A stretch of DNA of 64,000 nt from an uncultured Granulosicoccaceae bacterium (GTDB lineage Bacteria; Pseudomonadota; Gammaproteobacteria; Granulosicoccales; Granulosicoccaceae): assembly GCA_937930305.1 (NCBI GenBank), contig CALGLE010000039.1:1-64000 (forward strand). The letters are read 5' to 3'. The translations under genes and the position numbers were made by a program. Below, piece by piece: positions 18,034-25,771 of the stretch. The notes beneath the pieces were generated by a model. That model ran no database searches. It saw only the letters and a list, made by a program, of their open reading frames with translations, and was not told the DNA's origin. Each line of letters starts with the position of its first letter. The stretch's first letter is position 1.

Positions 18034-18124
18034 TGGCGGAGAGTGAGGGATTCGAACCCTCGATACGCTATTAACGTATACTCCCTTAGCAGGGGAGCGC
18101 TTTCGACCACTCAGCCAACTCTCC
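18034..18124 (-). tRNA. tRNA-Ser (anticodon GCT)
   Basis: A 91-base tRNA with encoded CCA end. It has an acceptor stem GGAGAG.../...CTCTCC, a D-arm (TGGCTGAGTGG), a long variable arm typical of serine tRNAs, and the T-arm GTTCGAATC. The anticodon GCT, read on the minus strand, lies at 18088-18090 and reads AGC/AGU codons. It follows the tRNA-Arg gene in the same transcript. The neighbourhood csrA-tRNA-Ser-tRNA-Arg matches the serV-argV region of enterobacteria, though here the Arg tRNA comes first. Confidence 0.97.
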
Positions 18125-18248
18125 TAATCAGATTCGATCACTTATGTTGCAAAGCATAGCCAATACGGTCGCTTTCGCAACCTTAAGAGCGTTTGCTTTG
18201 CCGAACGACATACTGCCTGTCGATTTATCGAATAACCTCGAAATGCAA

Positions 18249-18325
18249 TGGCGCGCCCGGAAGGATTCGAACCTCCGACCGCCTGGTTCGTAGCCAGGTA
18301 CTCTATCCAACTGAGCTACGGGCGC
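18249..18325 (-). tRNA. tRNA-Arg (anticodon ACG)
   Basis: A 77-base tRNA with encoded CCA. The acceptor stem starts GCGCCCG and ends CGGGCGC. The D-arm (AGCTCAGTTGGATAGAG), anticodon loop with ACG (18289-18291) and T-arm GTTCGAATC are all seen. The first anticodon base would be deaminated to inosine by TadA-type tRNA deaminase, so that it reads CGU/CGC/CGA. It is the first tRNA of the pair, 22 bases after the -10 element of a good promoter. Confidence 0.97.
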
Positions 18326-18346
18326 GTGGTCAACTGCAAGACCGAA

Positions 18347-18375
18347 AGTATGAACCACGACTTGGCTTGCGTCAA
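18347..18375 (-). promoter_or_regulatory. Sigma-70 promoter for the tRNA-Arg/tRNA-Ser pair
   Basis: On the minus strand, TTGACG (18375-18370) and CATACT (18352-18347) are separated by exactly 17 bases. Transcription would start about 15 bases before tRNA-Arg. The terminator of csrA lies just upstream, so the tRNAs have their own promoter. Confidence 0.7.
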
Positions 18376-18425
18376 CTGATTCGAGCTAATGAATAGCTCT
18401 TATTTTTTAGGGATTTGCTCATAAA

Positions 18426-18449
18426 AAAAGCCGGGAGAACCCGGCTTTT
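18426..18449 (-). terminator. Terminator downstream of csrA
   Basis: A 10-base stem (18426-18435 with 18440-18449, core AGCCGGG/CCCGGCT) and a 4-base loop, with a T-run on the minus strand. It lies 36 bases past the csrA stop. It is nearly symmetrical, so it can act in both directions. Confidence 0.9.
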
Positions 18450-18485
18450 CAGCGCTACACGATTAACCCAACACAGCTACCTACT

Positions 18486-18692
18486 TTAAGAGGCGAGCTC
18501 GTCAGATTTCTCATCAGTCGGCGTATCCTGTTCAAGCTTAATTCGCTCGTATATTTCTTCACGATGGACAGCAACATTCTTGGGTGCGTTCACACCAATT
18601 CGAACTTGATTGCCTTTAACCCCTAATACCGTCACAGTGATTTCATCACCGATCATCAAGGTCTCACCGACACGTCTGGTTAAGATCAACAT
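18486..18692 (-). CDS. csrA: Carbon storage regulator CsrA (translational regulator)
   Basis: A 68-residue RNA-binding protein that acts as a dimer on GGA-containing hairpins near ribosome sites to repress or stabilise mRNAs. It starts with the invariant [16 protein letters not shown] and has the conserved [28 protein letters not shown] core with the RNA-contacting Arg in HREEI. The C-terminal tail is variable and acidic. AGGGG lies nine bases before the ATG. The 280 bases upstream to lysC hold no gene, only the presumed csrA promoter region; a 63-codon frame there has no protein-like features. The alaS-lysC-csrA-tRNA order is as in pseudomonads. Confidence 0.97.
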   Translation of the reverse strand: MLILTRRVGETLMIGDEITVTVLGVKGNQVRIGVNAPKNVAVHREEIYERIKLEQDTPTDEKSDELAS

Positions 18693-18972
18693 GATTATTT
18701 ACCCCTGTGCTTTACAAACCGTCCTGCGCTACCCTTTTTAATAAGGACTGCACAGCGAATGGCGTTTAAAGCAAAGTTCCTCTTTGAACACAGACTGAGA
18801 GTATGACAGCTGAATAAGTAATTGCAGCACAAGATGGGTATATCGGCGCACAAGTTTACAGTCCGATTTGTGGCCGACTGACGCAAGATGCGCTCAAAAT
18901 GCTCCGTGTCACATCGACAAACAATAACTTATTCGCAAATGCAAATTACTGTCACCACATTGGCCCAGCAAG

Positions 18973-20217
18973 TTAACTCAATTCGTTGGTCGAACTAGCC
19001 GCTAATTCAAACTCATCATGCAATGCGCGCACACCCAACTCCAAATATTTCTCATCAATCACCACTGACACCTTAATTTCTGATGTGCTGATTAGAACAA
19101 GGTTTATTCCCGCCTCAGCCAACGCCCGAAACATACGACTTGCAATACCCGCATGAGATCGCATACCTACGCCGACAATGGACAACTTAACGATCTTATC
19201 GTTACCCACCACCGAGTCTGCCGATAACTCTTCTTTTTTAGAGGTTAAAAACGCGACGACTTTAGAGTAATCATTCCGATCTACTGTAAAGGTGAAGTCG
19301 GTTGTGCCACCCATACCTTTGTTCTGAACAATCATATCCACTTCAATATTCAGATCAGACACCGGGCCTAAAATTTTGTAGGCAATGCCCGGTTGATCCG
19401 CAACGCCAACTACCGTGATCTGCGCTTCGTTTCGGTTGAAGGCTATGCCCGAGACCTGAGCTTGTTCCATTGTGTTTTCCTCATCATCATAGGTAATCAA
19501 CGTGCCTTCGCCCGGCTCAAAGGTCGATAAGACACGCAGCGGCACGTTGTATTTTCCAGCAAATTCAACGGCGCGAATTTGCAACACTTTGGAGCCTAAA
19601 CTCGCCATCTCCAACATTTCTTCAAAAGTAATTTTTTCCAAACGCCGTGCCTTAGATTCAACTCTAGGATCGGTCGTGTAAACGCCATCAACATCCGTAA
19701 ATATTTGACACTCATCCGCACCCAGCGCCGCGGCAAGCGCAACCGCTGAGGTGTCTGAGCCACCGCGGCCTAAGGTGGTGATGCTGCCATCGGCACTGAC
19801 ACCCTGAAAGCCTGCCACAACGACGATGGATCCTGCCCGTATGTCGCTCATGATGTTTTCTGTGTCGATCGATTCTATGCGCGCTTTCGAGTGCGCCCCA
19901 TCAGTCAGGATTTTCACTTGCCCACCCGTATAAGATCGAGCTTCACAACCCAGGGCTTTCAGCGCCATGCTCAGTAATGCGATGGTGACTTGTTCACCGG
20001 TTGCTAACAGCACATCCAGTTCACGTACATCGACCGCTCCGGGTTGGATGTCTTTCGCCAAGCCGACCAGTCGATTGGTTTCACCCGACATGGCCGACAC
20101 CACAACAACCACGTCATCACCGTCGTCTCTGGCTTGTTTTAATTGCTCGGCCACACGCTGAATGCGTTCCACTGTGCCAACCGAAGTTCCGCCGTATTTT
20201 TTTACTAGAAATGCCAT
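18973..20217 (-). CDS. lysC: Aspartate kinase
   Basis: This enzyme phosphorylates aspartate, the first step to lysine, threonine, methionine and diaminopimelate. The 414-residue chain starts [14 protein letters not shown] with the KxGGTSV kinase motif and has LGRGGSDTSAVALAAAL and a DVDGVYTTDPR segment. Two C-terminal ACT domains (VGVADQPGIAYKIL; VGVGMRSHAGIASRMF) should bind the feedback inhibitors lysine and threonine. The length and form match the monofunctional Pseudomonas/Corynebacterium type. Its start overlaps the alaS stop by one base (TGATG), so the two genes are translationally coupled. Confidence 0.96.
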   Translation of the reverse strand: MAFLVKKYGGTSVGTVERIQRVAEQLKQARDDGDDVVVVVSAMSGETNRLVGLAKDIQPGAVDVRELDVLLATGEQVTIALLSMALKALGCEARSYTGGQVKILTDGAHSKARIESIDTENIMSDIRAGSIVVVAGFQGVSADGSITTLGRGGSDTSAVALAAALGADECQIFTDVDGVYTTDPRVESKARRLEKITFEEMLEMASLGSKVLQIRAVEFAGKYNVPLRVLSTFEPGEGTLITYDDEENTMEQAQVSGIAFNRNEAQITVVGVADQPGIAYKILGPVSDLNIEVDMIVQNKGMGGTTDFTFTVDRNDYSKVVAFLTSKKEELSADSVVGNDKIVKLSIVGVGMRSHAGIASRMFRALAEAGINLVLISTSEIKVSVVIDEKYLELGVRALHDEFELAASSTNELS

Positions 20218-22826
20218 CAGGCTGTGCCCAAAGTTTCCGCGACATGACCACGTACATCGGCAATCGCTTGATCAATCTGTTCCAGTGAATCCGCCCCGCC
20301 TTGAGCTAAGTCGGCGCGACCTCCGCCTCGCCCACCCATGGCAGCAGCCGCTTTTTTCATCAAGTCCCCCGCTTTTAACTGATCCTGCAGATCAGCACTC
20401 ACGGCGGTGACCAGAGATACTTTTCCACCCTGCTCGCTGGCCAATAAGATAACGTGTTGCGGCAGATCCTGACGCAGTTGATCGACAACAGAACGTAGTG
20501 CTTTTGCATCCGTACTCGGAACCACTTGCGCAAGAAAGGCAACGCCAGCAACTGTTTCGGCTTCGCCTGACAACGATTTGCCAGCTTGAGACGATAAGCG
20601 AGACGACAATTGCTCAACCTCACGGGTTAATTCCTTTTGCTTTTGCAGAGCCTGCTCTAATTTAGCCACCACATCTGTGGGATTTGTTTTCAACAGCGAG
20701 GCGCATTGCTTCAATGTCGCTTCGACCGATTGCGTATGACTTAAGGCGGCATCCCCACTAACCGCTTCGATACGCCTAATCCCGGCTGCAACGCCGCCTT
20801 CCGAGACCAAACGCACAGCGCCTAAATCCCCGGTGGCTGATACGTGCGTACCACCGCACAACTCCACCGACTTGTCACCGAGTTTGACCACGCGAACTCT
20901 ATCCCCGTACTTCTCACCAAACAACGCCATGGCTCCAGCATCCAGCGCTTGCTGCATGTCCATCTCTTCAATGGAGCACGGACTGTTACGACGCACTTCC
21001 TCGTCCACCCATCGTTCAATGCGAAGCATGTCTTCATCATTGATTGGACCTGTGTGGGAAAAATCAAAACGCAGTTGTTTTTCGTTCACCAAAGACCCGC
21101 GTTGTTCAACATGGGTGCCCAGCACGTCCCGCAACGCACCGTGCAAAAGATGCGTGGCCGAATGATGGGCTTGAATACGGTTGCGCCGATGCACGTCAAT
21201 GGCAGCTTCCACTGTATCGCCTATGTTCAATTTGCCAGCGACCACACTCACGTTGTGCAAGAAGGCGTTGTCGGTTTTTTGTGTATCCAGCACATCAACC
21301 ACAAGACCTTCGTTCGTAGTGAATTGACCGGTGTCCCCCACTTGCCCCCCGGACTCGGCATAAAACGGTGTTTGGTTCAGCACCACAACACCGGCTTGAC
21401 CTTCAACCAGCTCGTTCACGGCTGCGCCGTCGTGATACAGCTCTGCCACATCGGCCGATGCGGTGACCTCGTTGTAACCTAAGAATTGGGTTTGGGCTGT
21501 GGTTTTAATATCCGCAGTGGCCTCGGCACCAAAATTACTCGCAGCTCGCGCACGCGCGCGCTGCGCCTCCATGTGAATTTCAAAGCCGTCGGAATCGACT
21601 TTCAGTTCTCGCTCACGTGCGATATCAGCGGTGAGATCTACCGGGAATCCGTAGGTGTCATACATTTTGAAAAGCACTTCACCGGGTACGGTATCACCGC
21701 TTAAGTTTTTAATTTCACCATCCAGAATGGCCAGGCCATCTGAGAGGGTTTTGGCAAACCGTTGCTCTTCCTGGTGCAATTGCTCACTGACGTGATCGGC
21801 TGCTTTGGTCAGTTCAGGATAGGCTTCGCCCATGGTTTCAACCAGGGGTTGCACCAGTTGATGAAAGAAGCCCTCGCTGGCGCCCAACTTATGTCCGTGC
21901 CGAACCGCGCGACGAATAATTCTTCGCAGCACATATCCACGCCCTTCATTGCTTGGCAATACCCCATCGGTGATCAAAAACGCGCAACTTCGTATGTGAT
22001 CGGCCACCACCTTTAACGAAGGATTCGTCAAATCATCCGTGCCAATGATTCCACCGGCACGACGAATTAGCGTGTCAAACAAATCAATTTCGTAGTTGTT
22101 GTGCACGTGCTGCATAACGGCAGCCATGCGCTCCAAACCCATACCGGTGTCCACCGACGGTTTAGGCAGCGGTGTCATGGTGCCATCAGCAGAGCGATCG
22201 AATTGCATGAAGACCAGGTTCCAAATTTCTATAAACCGATCCCCATCCTCTTCTGGTGTGCCAGGAGGGCCACCCCAAATATCGGGCCCATGATCGTAGA
22301 AAATTTCCGAGCAAGGACCACAGGGGCCAGTGTCTCCCATCATCCAGAAATTATCTTTTGCACCGATGCGAATGACGCGCTCTGCCGGCACACCGATTTT
22401 ATTTACCCAAATGGATTCGGCTTCATCATCCTCTTCGAACACCGTTATCCAGAGCTTATCTTTAGGCAGCGCTAAGGTGCCGGTCAGAAACTCCCAGGCA
22501 TAGTGGATGGCTTCTTCTTTGAAATAGTCACCAAAACTGAAGTTGCCGAGCATTTCAAAAAAGGTGTGATGGCGCGCCGTATAGCCGACGTTGTCCAAAT
22601 CGTTATGCTTACCGCCAGCGCGCACACAGCGCTGCGAGGTGGTGGCGCGATTGTAGTCGCGGCTCTCCGCCCCGGTGAACAGGTCTTTAAATTGAACCAT
22701 GCCCGCATTGGTAAACAACAGAGTTTTGTCGTTGCCAGGCACCAGTGAACTGGATGCCACAATTTCGTGGCCGCGTTCGGCAAAGAAGTTCAGAAACTTA
22801 TTGCGAATATCCGACGTCGATGTCAT
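20217..22826 (-). CDS. alaS: Alanyl-tRNA synthetase
   Basis: The 869-residue length is close to the E. coli enzyme. The N-terminal class II catalytic domain shows [13 protein letters not shown] and [20 protein letters not shown]. The editing domain has the zinc/active-site motifs [12 protein letters not shown] and CGGTHV. The C-Ala region near the end has [14 protein letters not shown]. It charges tRNA-Ala and clears mischarged Ser or Gly. It lies between recX and lysC in one minus-strand block. The start ATG at 22826 is 52 bases after the recX stop. Confidence 0.98.
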   Translation of the reverse strand: MTSTSDIRNKFLNFFAERGHEIVASSSLVPGNDKTLLFTNAGMVQFKDLFTGAESRDYNRATTSQRCVRAGGKHNDLDNVGYTARHHTFFEMLGNFSFGDYFKEEAIHYAWEFLTGTLALPKDKLWITVFEEDDEAESIWVNKIGVPAERVIRIGAKDNFWMMGDTGPCGPCSEIFYDHGPDIWGGPPGTPEEDGDRFIEIWNLVFMQFDRSADGTMTPLPKPSVDTGMGLERMAAVMQHVHNNYEIDLFDTLIRRAGGIIGTDDLTNPSLKVVADHIRSCAFLITDGVLPSNEGRGYVLRRIIRRAVRHGHKLGASEGFFHQLVQPLVETMGEAYPELTKAADHVSEQLHQEEQRFAKTLSDGLAILDGEIKNLSGDTVPGEVLFKMYDTYGFPVDLTADIARERELKVDSDGFEIHMEAQRARARAASNFGAEATADIKTTAQTQFLGYNEVTASADVAELYHDGAAVNELVEGQAGVVVLNQTPFYAESGGQVGDTGQFTTNEGLVVDVLDTQKTDNAFLHNVSVVAGKLNIGDTVEAAIDVHRRNRIQAHHSATHLLHGALRDVLGTHVEQRGSLVNEKQLRFDFSHTGPINDEDMLRIERWVDEEVRRNSPCSIEEMDMQQALDAGAMALFGEKYGDRVRVVKLGDKSVELCGGTHVSATGDLGAVRLVSEGGVAAGIRRIEAVSGDAALSHTQSVEATLKQCASLLKTNPTDVVAKLEQALQKQKELTREVEQLSSRLSSQAGKSLSGEAETVAGVAFLAQVVPSTDAKALRSVVDQLRQDLPQHVILLASEQGGKVSLVTAVSADLQDQLKAGDLMKKAAAAMGGRGGGRADLAQGGADSLEQIDQAIADVRGHVAETLGTA

Positions 22827-22878
22827 GGGGTTTCTATTAGTGACAGAATCCCACCGATTGTAGCCAGTTACCCGCGCT

Positions 22879-23385
22879 TCATGTCTCGTCTAACAGCCCG
22901 TTCAAACAATTATCCAGGGCTCGATGAGCAATGCTTGGCGAAAATCCACGAGATTGTAGGAATCTGGCCACCCGCCCACGCTGCCTTTGGGACTTATCGG
23001 CCAATTCGGATGGGTTGAATCGAGACTGCAACGCTTCAACGGCCTGGGCCACCCAATCGGTATCCAGTTCGTCGATGACTTCAGAGATAATGGCCCGATC
23101 AACGCCGCGCTCGTGCAGTTTTGCTCGAATGGACATGGGGCCAAAGCCCTTCCTCAATCGCTGTTCGGTGAGCAAGGTGGCAAATCGCACATCGCATTGG
23201 TATCCCTCGCGGTGCAGTTGCTCAACCACCGCATCAATCACATCGGAAGGTACGTCCCGTTTGGCTAATTTGGTCTCAATCTCCATGCGCGAATGTTCGC
23301 GTGTGACCAGCAATTTGACGGCCTTCAGGTAGGCCTGACGAAATGTCTCGGCATCCTCTGGGTTCTGAACCATGACAGCGCTCAC
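22879..23385 (-). CDS. recX: RecA regulator RecX
   Basis: A 168-residue protein of three-helix repeats that binds RecA filaments and limits their growth. Family landmarks are [24 protein letters not shown] near the start (helical) and the [24 protein letters not shown] segment. The C-terminal repeat has [21 protein letters not shown]. It follows recA by about 140 bases that contain a hairpin, so it is probably expressed at a lower level than recA from the same SOS transcript. Confidence 0.93.
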   Translation of the reverse strand: MSAVMVQNPEDAETFRQAYLKAVKLLVTREHSRMEIETKLAKRDVPSDVIDAVVEQLHREGYQCDVRFATLLTEQRLRKGFGPMSIRAKLHERGVDRAIISEVIDELDTDWVAQAVEALQSRFNPSELADKSQRQRGRVARFLQSRGFSPSIAHRALDNCLNGLLDET

Positions 23386-23483
23386 CGGTTAGGCTCCTCT
23401 TTAAAATCGATTAGGCGTTAAAACTCACGTGCGACAACACGTTGTGACGATTTGGGTTTTGGGTGGTCGCTTGATAGATGGCT

Positions 23484-23509
23484 GGTAGATGATTGGGGAA
23501 CCACCTACC
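23484..23509 (-). promoter_or_regulatory. Hairpin between recA and recX
   Basis: In the minus-strand RNA, 10-base arms at 23509-23500 and 23493-23484 pair fully, with two G-U pairs, around a 6-base loop. No T-run follows. It lies 19 bases past the recA stop. In E. coli a partial terminator at this place keeps recX low; this hairpin could play that part or protect the recA 3' end. Confidence 0.5.
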
Positions 23510-23527
23510 AAGCTCCAACCGCAGGCT

Positions 23528-24598
23528 CTAAGCTTCTTCGAGCTCGGCCTTTTTCTCCTCACTGCCTTTCTTCCCGTCTTTCTTTTCATCGGGTGCTGCG
23601 GCGGCTGGCGGTGATAACAATATGCCGCGCAGGTTGTTGTCGATTTCATCAGCGATGGCTGGGTTCTCAACCAGAAACGTGCGCACGTTCTCTTTGCCCT
23701 GGCCGATTCGATCCCCTTGGTAGCTGTACCACGCGCCGGCTTTGTCGACCAAGTTGTGTTGCACACCTAAGTCAATCAATTCGCCCTCACGGGATGTGCC
23801 TTCACCGTACAAAATTTCAAACTCTGTTTGACGAAATGGCGGTGCCATTTTGTTCTTAACCACCTTCACACGCGTTTCATTACCCACGATGACATCGGCT
23901 TTCTTAATGGCACCGATTCGGCGAATATCCAACCGCACGGATGAGTAGAACTTCAGTGCGTTACCACCCGTAGTGGTTTCAGGACTGCCGAACATCACCC
24001 CAATTTTCATTCGAATTTGGTTAATAAAGATGACTAAGGTGTTGGTGCGTTTAATGTTTGAGGTGAGTTTTCGTAGAGCTTGCGACATAAGGCGGGCGTG
24101 TAGGCCGACATGAGAGTCGCCCATATCACCTTCGATTTCAGCCTTTGGCGTGAGAGCGGCCACCGAATCAACGACGATAACATCGACACCGCCAGAGCGA
24201 ACTAGCATGTCGGTAATTTCTAAGGCTTGATCGCCCGTATCGGGCTGTGAAATTAATAAGTCATCCACATTCACGCCCAACTTAGCCGCGTACGCGGGAT
24301 CCAGTGCGTGCTCCGCATCGATGAACGCTGCCGTGCCACCGGCTTTCTGGCATTGGGCAACCACTTGTAGGGTTAAGGTGGTTTTACCTGAGCTTTCCGG
24401 GCCGTAAATTTCGCACACGCGACCGCGTGGTAAGCCGCCTATGCCCAATGCCACATCCAGCCCTAGAGAGCCGGTTGATATGACATCAATATCACGGGTA
24501 TCGGTGGAGTCGCCCATGCGCATGATGGCGCCTTTACCAAACTGTTTTTCAATTTGCCCAAGCGCGGCACTGAGGGCTTTTTTGCGATTGTTGTCCAA
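23528..24598 (-). CDS. recA: Recombinase RecA
   Basis: RecA forms filaments on single-stranded DNA, drives homologous recombination and triggers LexA cleavage. Walker [10 protein letters not shown], the [16 protein letters not shown] segment, the L2-loop [14 protein letters not shown](S)PETTTGG region and the acidic/lysine-rich C-tail are all present. I choose the TTG at 24598: it gives the usual N-terminus ([19 protein letters not shown], read as Met first) and GGAG lies eight bases upstream. A longer frame from a GTG at 24655 would add residues without family support. The protein is then 356 residues. A LexA-box candidate lies about 110 bases upstream, consistent with SOS control. Confidence 0.98.
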   Translation of the reverse strand: MDNNRKKALSAALGQIEKQFGKGAIMRMGDSTDTRDIDVISTGSLGLDVALGIGGLPRGRVCEIYGPESSGKTTLTLQVVAQCQKAGGTAAFIDAEHALDPAYAAKLGVNVDDLLISQPDTGDQALEITDMLVRSGGVDVIVVDSVAALTPKAEIEGDMGDSHVGLHARLMSQALRKLTSNIKRTNTLVIFINQIRMKIGVMFGSPETTTGGNALKFYSSVRLDIRRIGAIKKADVIVGNETRVKVVKNKMAPPFRQTEFEILYGEGTSREGELIDLGVQHNLVDKAGAWYSYQGDRIGQGKENVRTFLVENPAIADEIDNNLRGILLSPPAAAAPDEKKDGKKGSEEKKAELEEA

Positions 24599-24709
24599 GG
24601 TCGTTCTCCGTCGATCATTGCTGTAATGGTGGGTGGTGAGTGCGTCCTGCTGCACCGTTTGAAAAGTATTTCACACCCGATGAAAGAAGCTTAGCGCAAA
24701 ATTGAGAAC

Positions 24710-24729
24710 TACTGGTAATTTTTTCAGTG
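24710..24729. promoter_or_regulatory. LexA (SOS) box candidate upstream of recA
   Basis: TACTG and CAGTG flank exactly ten bases rich in A/T, which fits the gammaproteobacterial LexA consensus TACTG-N10-CAGTA with one mismatch. It is about 110 bases upstream of the recA start. A second inverted repeat GTGTTT-N6-AAACAC (24727-24744) overlaps its edge. LexA bound here would cover the recA promoter. Confidence 0.8.
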
Positions 24730-24767
24730 TTTGATTGTAAACACTTTGACCAAACTCACCCGACACA

Positions 24768-25109
24768 CTAGTTGGACGCCAGATCCATTTCCTCTAAGCA
24801 CGCATCCAAAGTGCCGGGTTCAGTGGCTTCCCGGTCTTCGCAAAGAGTACGTAACTCTTCTTCCAATTTCTGCTGGCGAGCCTCTTGTTCGGCTCGCTTT
24901 TTATCCAGCTCAGCTTGTTTTTCCAGAGTGGCATCACGCTGATCTAACGCCTCTGTCAGCTTGGCCTTTTTCTCAGCGATGTAGGCTTCAAGTTCATCCA
25001 CCGTCATCGATTGTTGAGCTGTGGCATTAACGGCCATCGTCAACAAGCCGGCAGCCAACGCAACGCGTGTAACCACAGTGAATGATGTGTTTGAAAAGGA
25101 ACCGATCAT
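24768..25109 (-). CDS. Small exported coiled-coil protein of unknown function
   Basis: A 113-residue protein with an N-terminal signal peptide (hydrophobic stretch about 12-30, Ala-rich cleavage region ending near ATAQQ). A charged, heptad-like helix from about 36 to 90 follows (EAYIAEKKAKLTEALDQR and onward), with two Cys in the tail (TLCEDRE, LDACLEE) that could form a disulfide in the periplasm. Its ATG at 25109 overlaps the pncC stop by four bases (ATGA), so it is coupled to pncC. I know no named family. A recA-neighbouring periplasmic coiled coil is not part of the usual gammaproteobacterial order. Confidence 0.75.
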   Translation of the reverse strand: MIGSFSNTSFTVVTRVALAAGLLTMAVNATAQQSMTVDELEAYIAEKKAKLTEALDQRDATLEKQAELDKKRAEQEARQQKLEEELRTLCEDREATEPGTLDACLEEMDLASN

Positions 25110-25666
25110 AATGGCAAATCCTTGGTAGTTAGCTCGTTGCCTGGCGTTAATCGGGCGATGGTACCACGCAACGCAGCCAATACTGCACTGCGTCGAACCG
25201 CATCGCGGTCGCCGTCAAAAACAAAATGCTCAGCCTCTGTTATTGACTTTTGCTGCACAGAAATTGACCAAGCAATCCATACCGTGCCAACCGGTTTTTC
25301 AGCGGAGCCGCCACCCGGACCTGCCACCCCGCTAACCGCCACCGCCACAGCAGCATCATCGCGTCGCCTCGCCCCTTCAGCCATGGCTAATACCACGGCT
25401 TCACTGACTGCACCGTGCTCCGCAAGCGTTTCAGTCGGAACATCCAGCAATCGTTGTTTTGTGGCGTTGCTGTAGCTAACAATGCCAGTACTAAAAAAAG
25501 CGGAGCTGCCTGCTATCGAGGTCAGCGCTGCGGCAATCATCCCCCCGGTGCAAGATTCTGCGGTTGTGATGGTGAGCTTGTTTTCGATTAACCGTGCCGC
25601 CAACGCGTGCACCACCTCCAATTCGATGGCCCAAGAATCAGTGGAGGCTTGTGTTTTTTTGTTCAA
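25106..25666 (-). CDS. pncC: Nicotinamide-nucleotide amidase (CinA C-terminal type)
   Basis: The enzyme deamidates nicotinamide mononucleotide, which recycles the by-product of DNA ligase and sirtuins to NAD. The 186-residue stand-alone CinA domain has the active-site TAESCTGGMIAAALT and FFSTGIVSYSNATKQRLL, followed by VSGVAGPGGG and KPVGTVWIAW. Its place upstream of recA is conserved in gammaproteobacteria. The frame starts with TTG at 25666; no ATG occurs before the conserved core and no clear ribosome site is seen, so the exact start is uncertain. Confidence 0.93.
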   Translation of the reverse strand: MNKKTQASTDSWAIELEVVHALAARLIENKLTITTAESCTGGMIAAALTSIAGSSAFFSTGIVSYSNATKQRLLDVPTETLAEHGAVSEAVVLAMAEGARRRDDAAVAVAVSGVAGPGGGSAEKPVGTVWIAWSISVQQKSITEAEHFVFDGDRDAVRRSAVLAALRGTIARLTPGNELTTKDLPL

Positions 25667-25771
25667 TCGCTGGCGTCCAGAGTCGATGGGATCAAGTCTA
25701 TGGGATCGAATCCCAGAATCGCATCGCGGAATCGAAGCACGGATTATGGCTGATTGGTTACACTTTCGGTC

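Noticed and set aside
18695-18886. 63-codon frame upstream of csrA
   Set aside because: It lies in the csrA promoter region, lacks a ribosome site and has no protein-like pattern.
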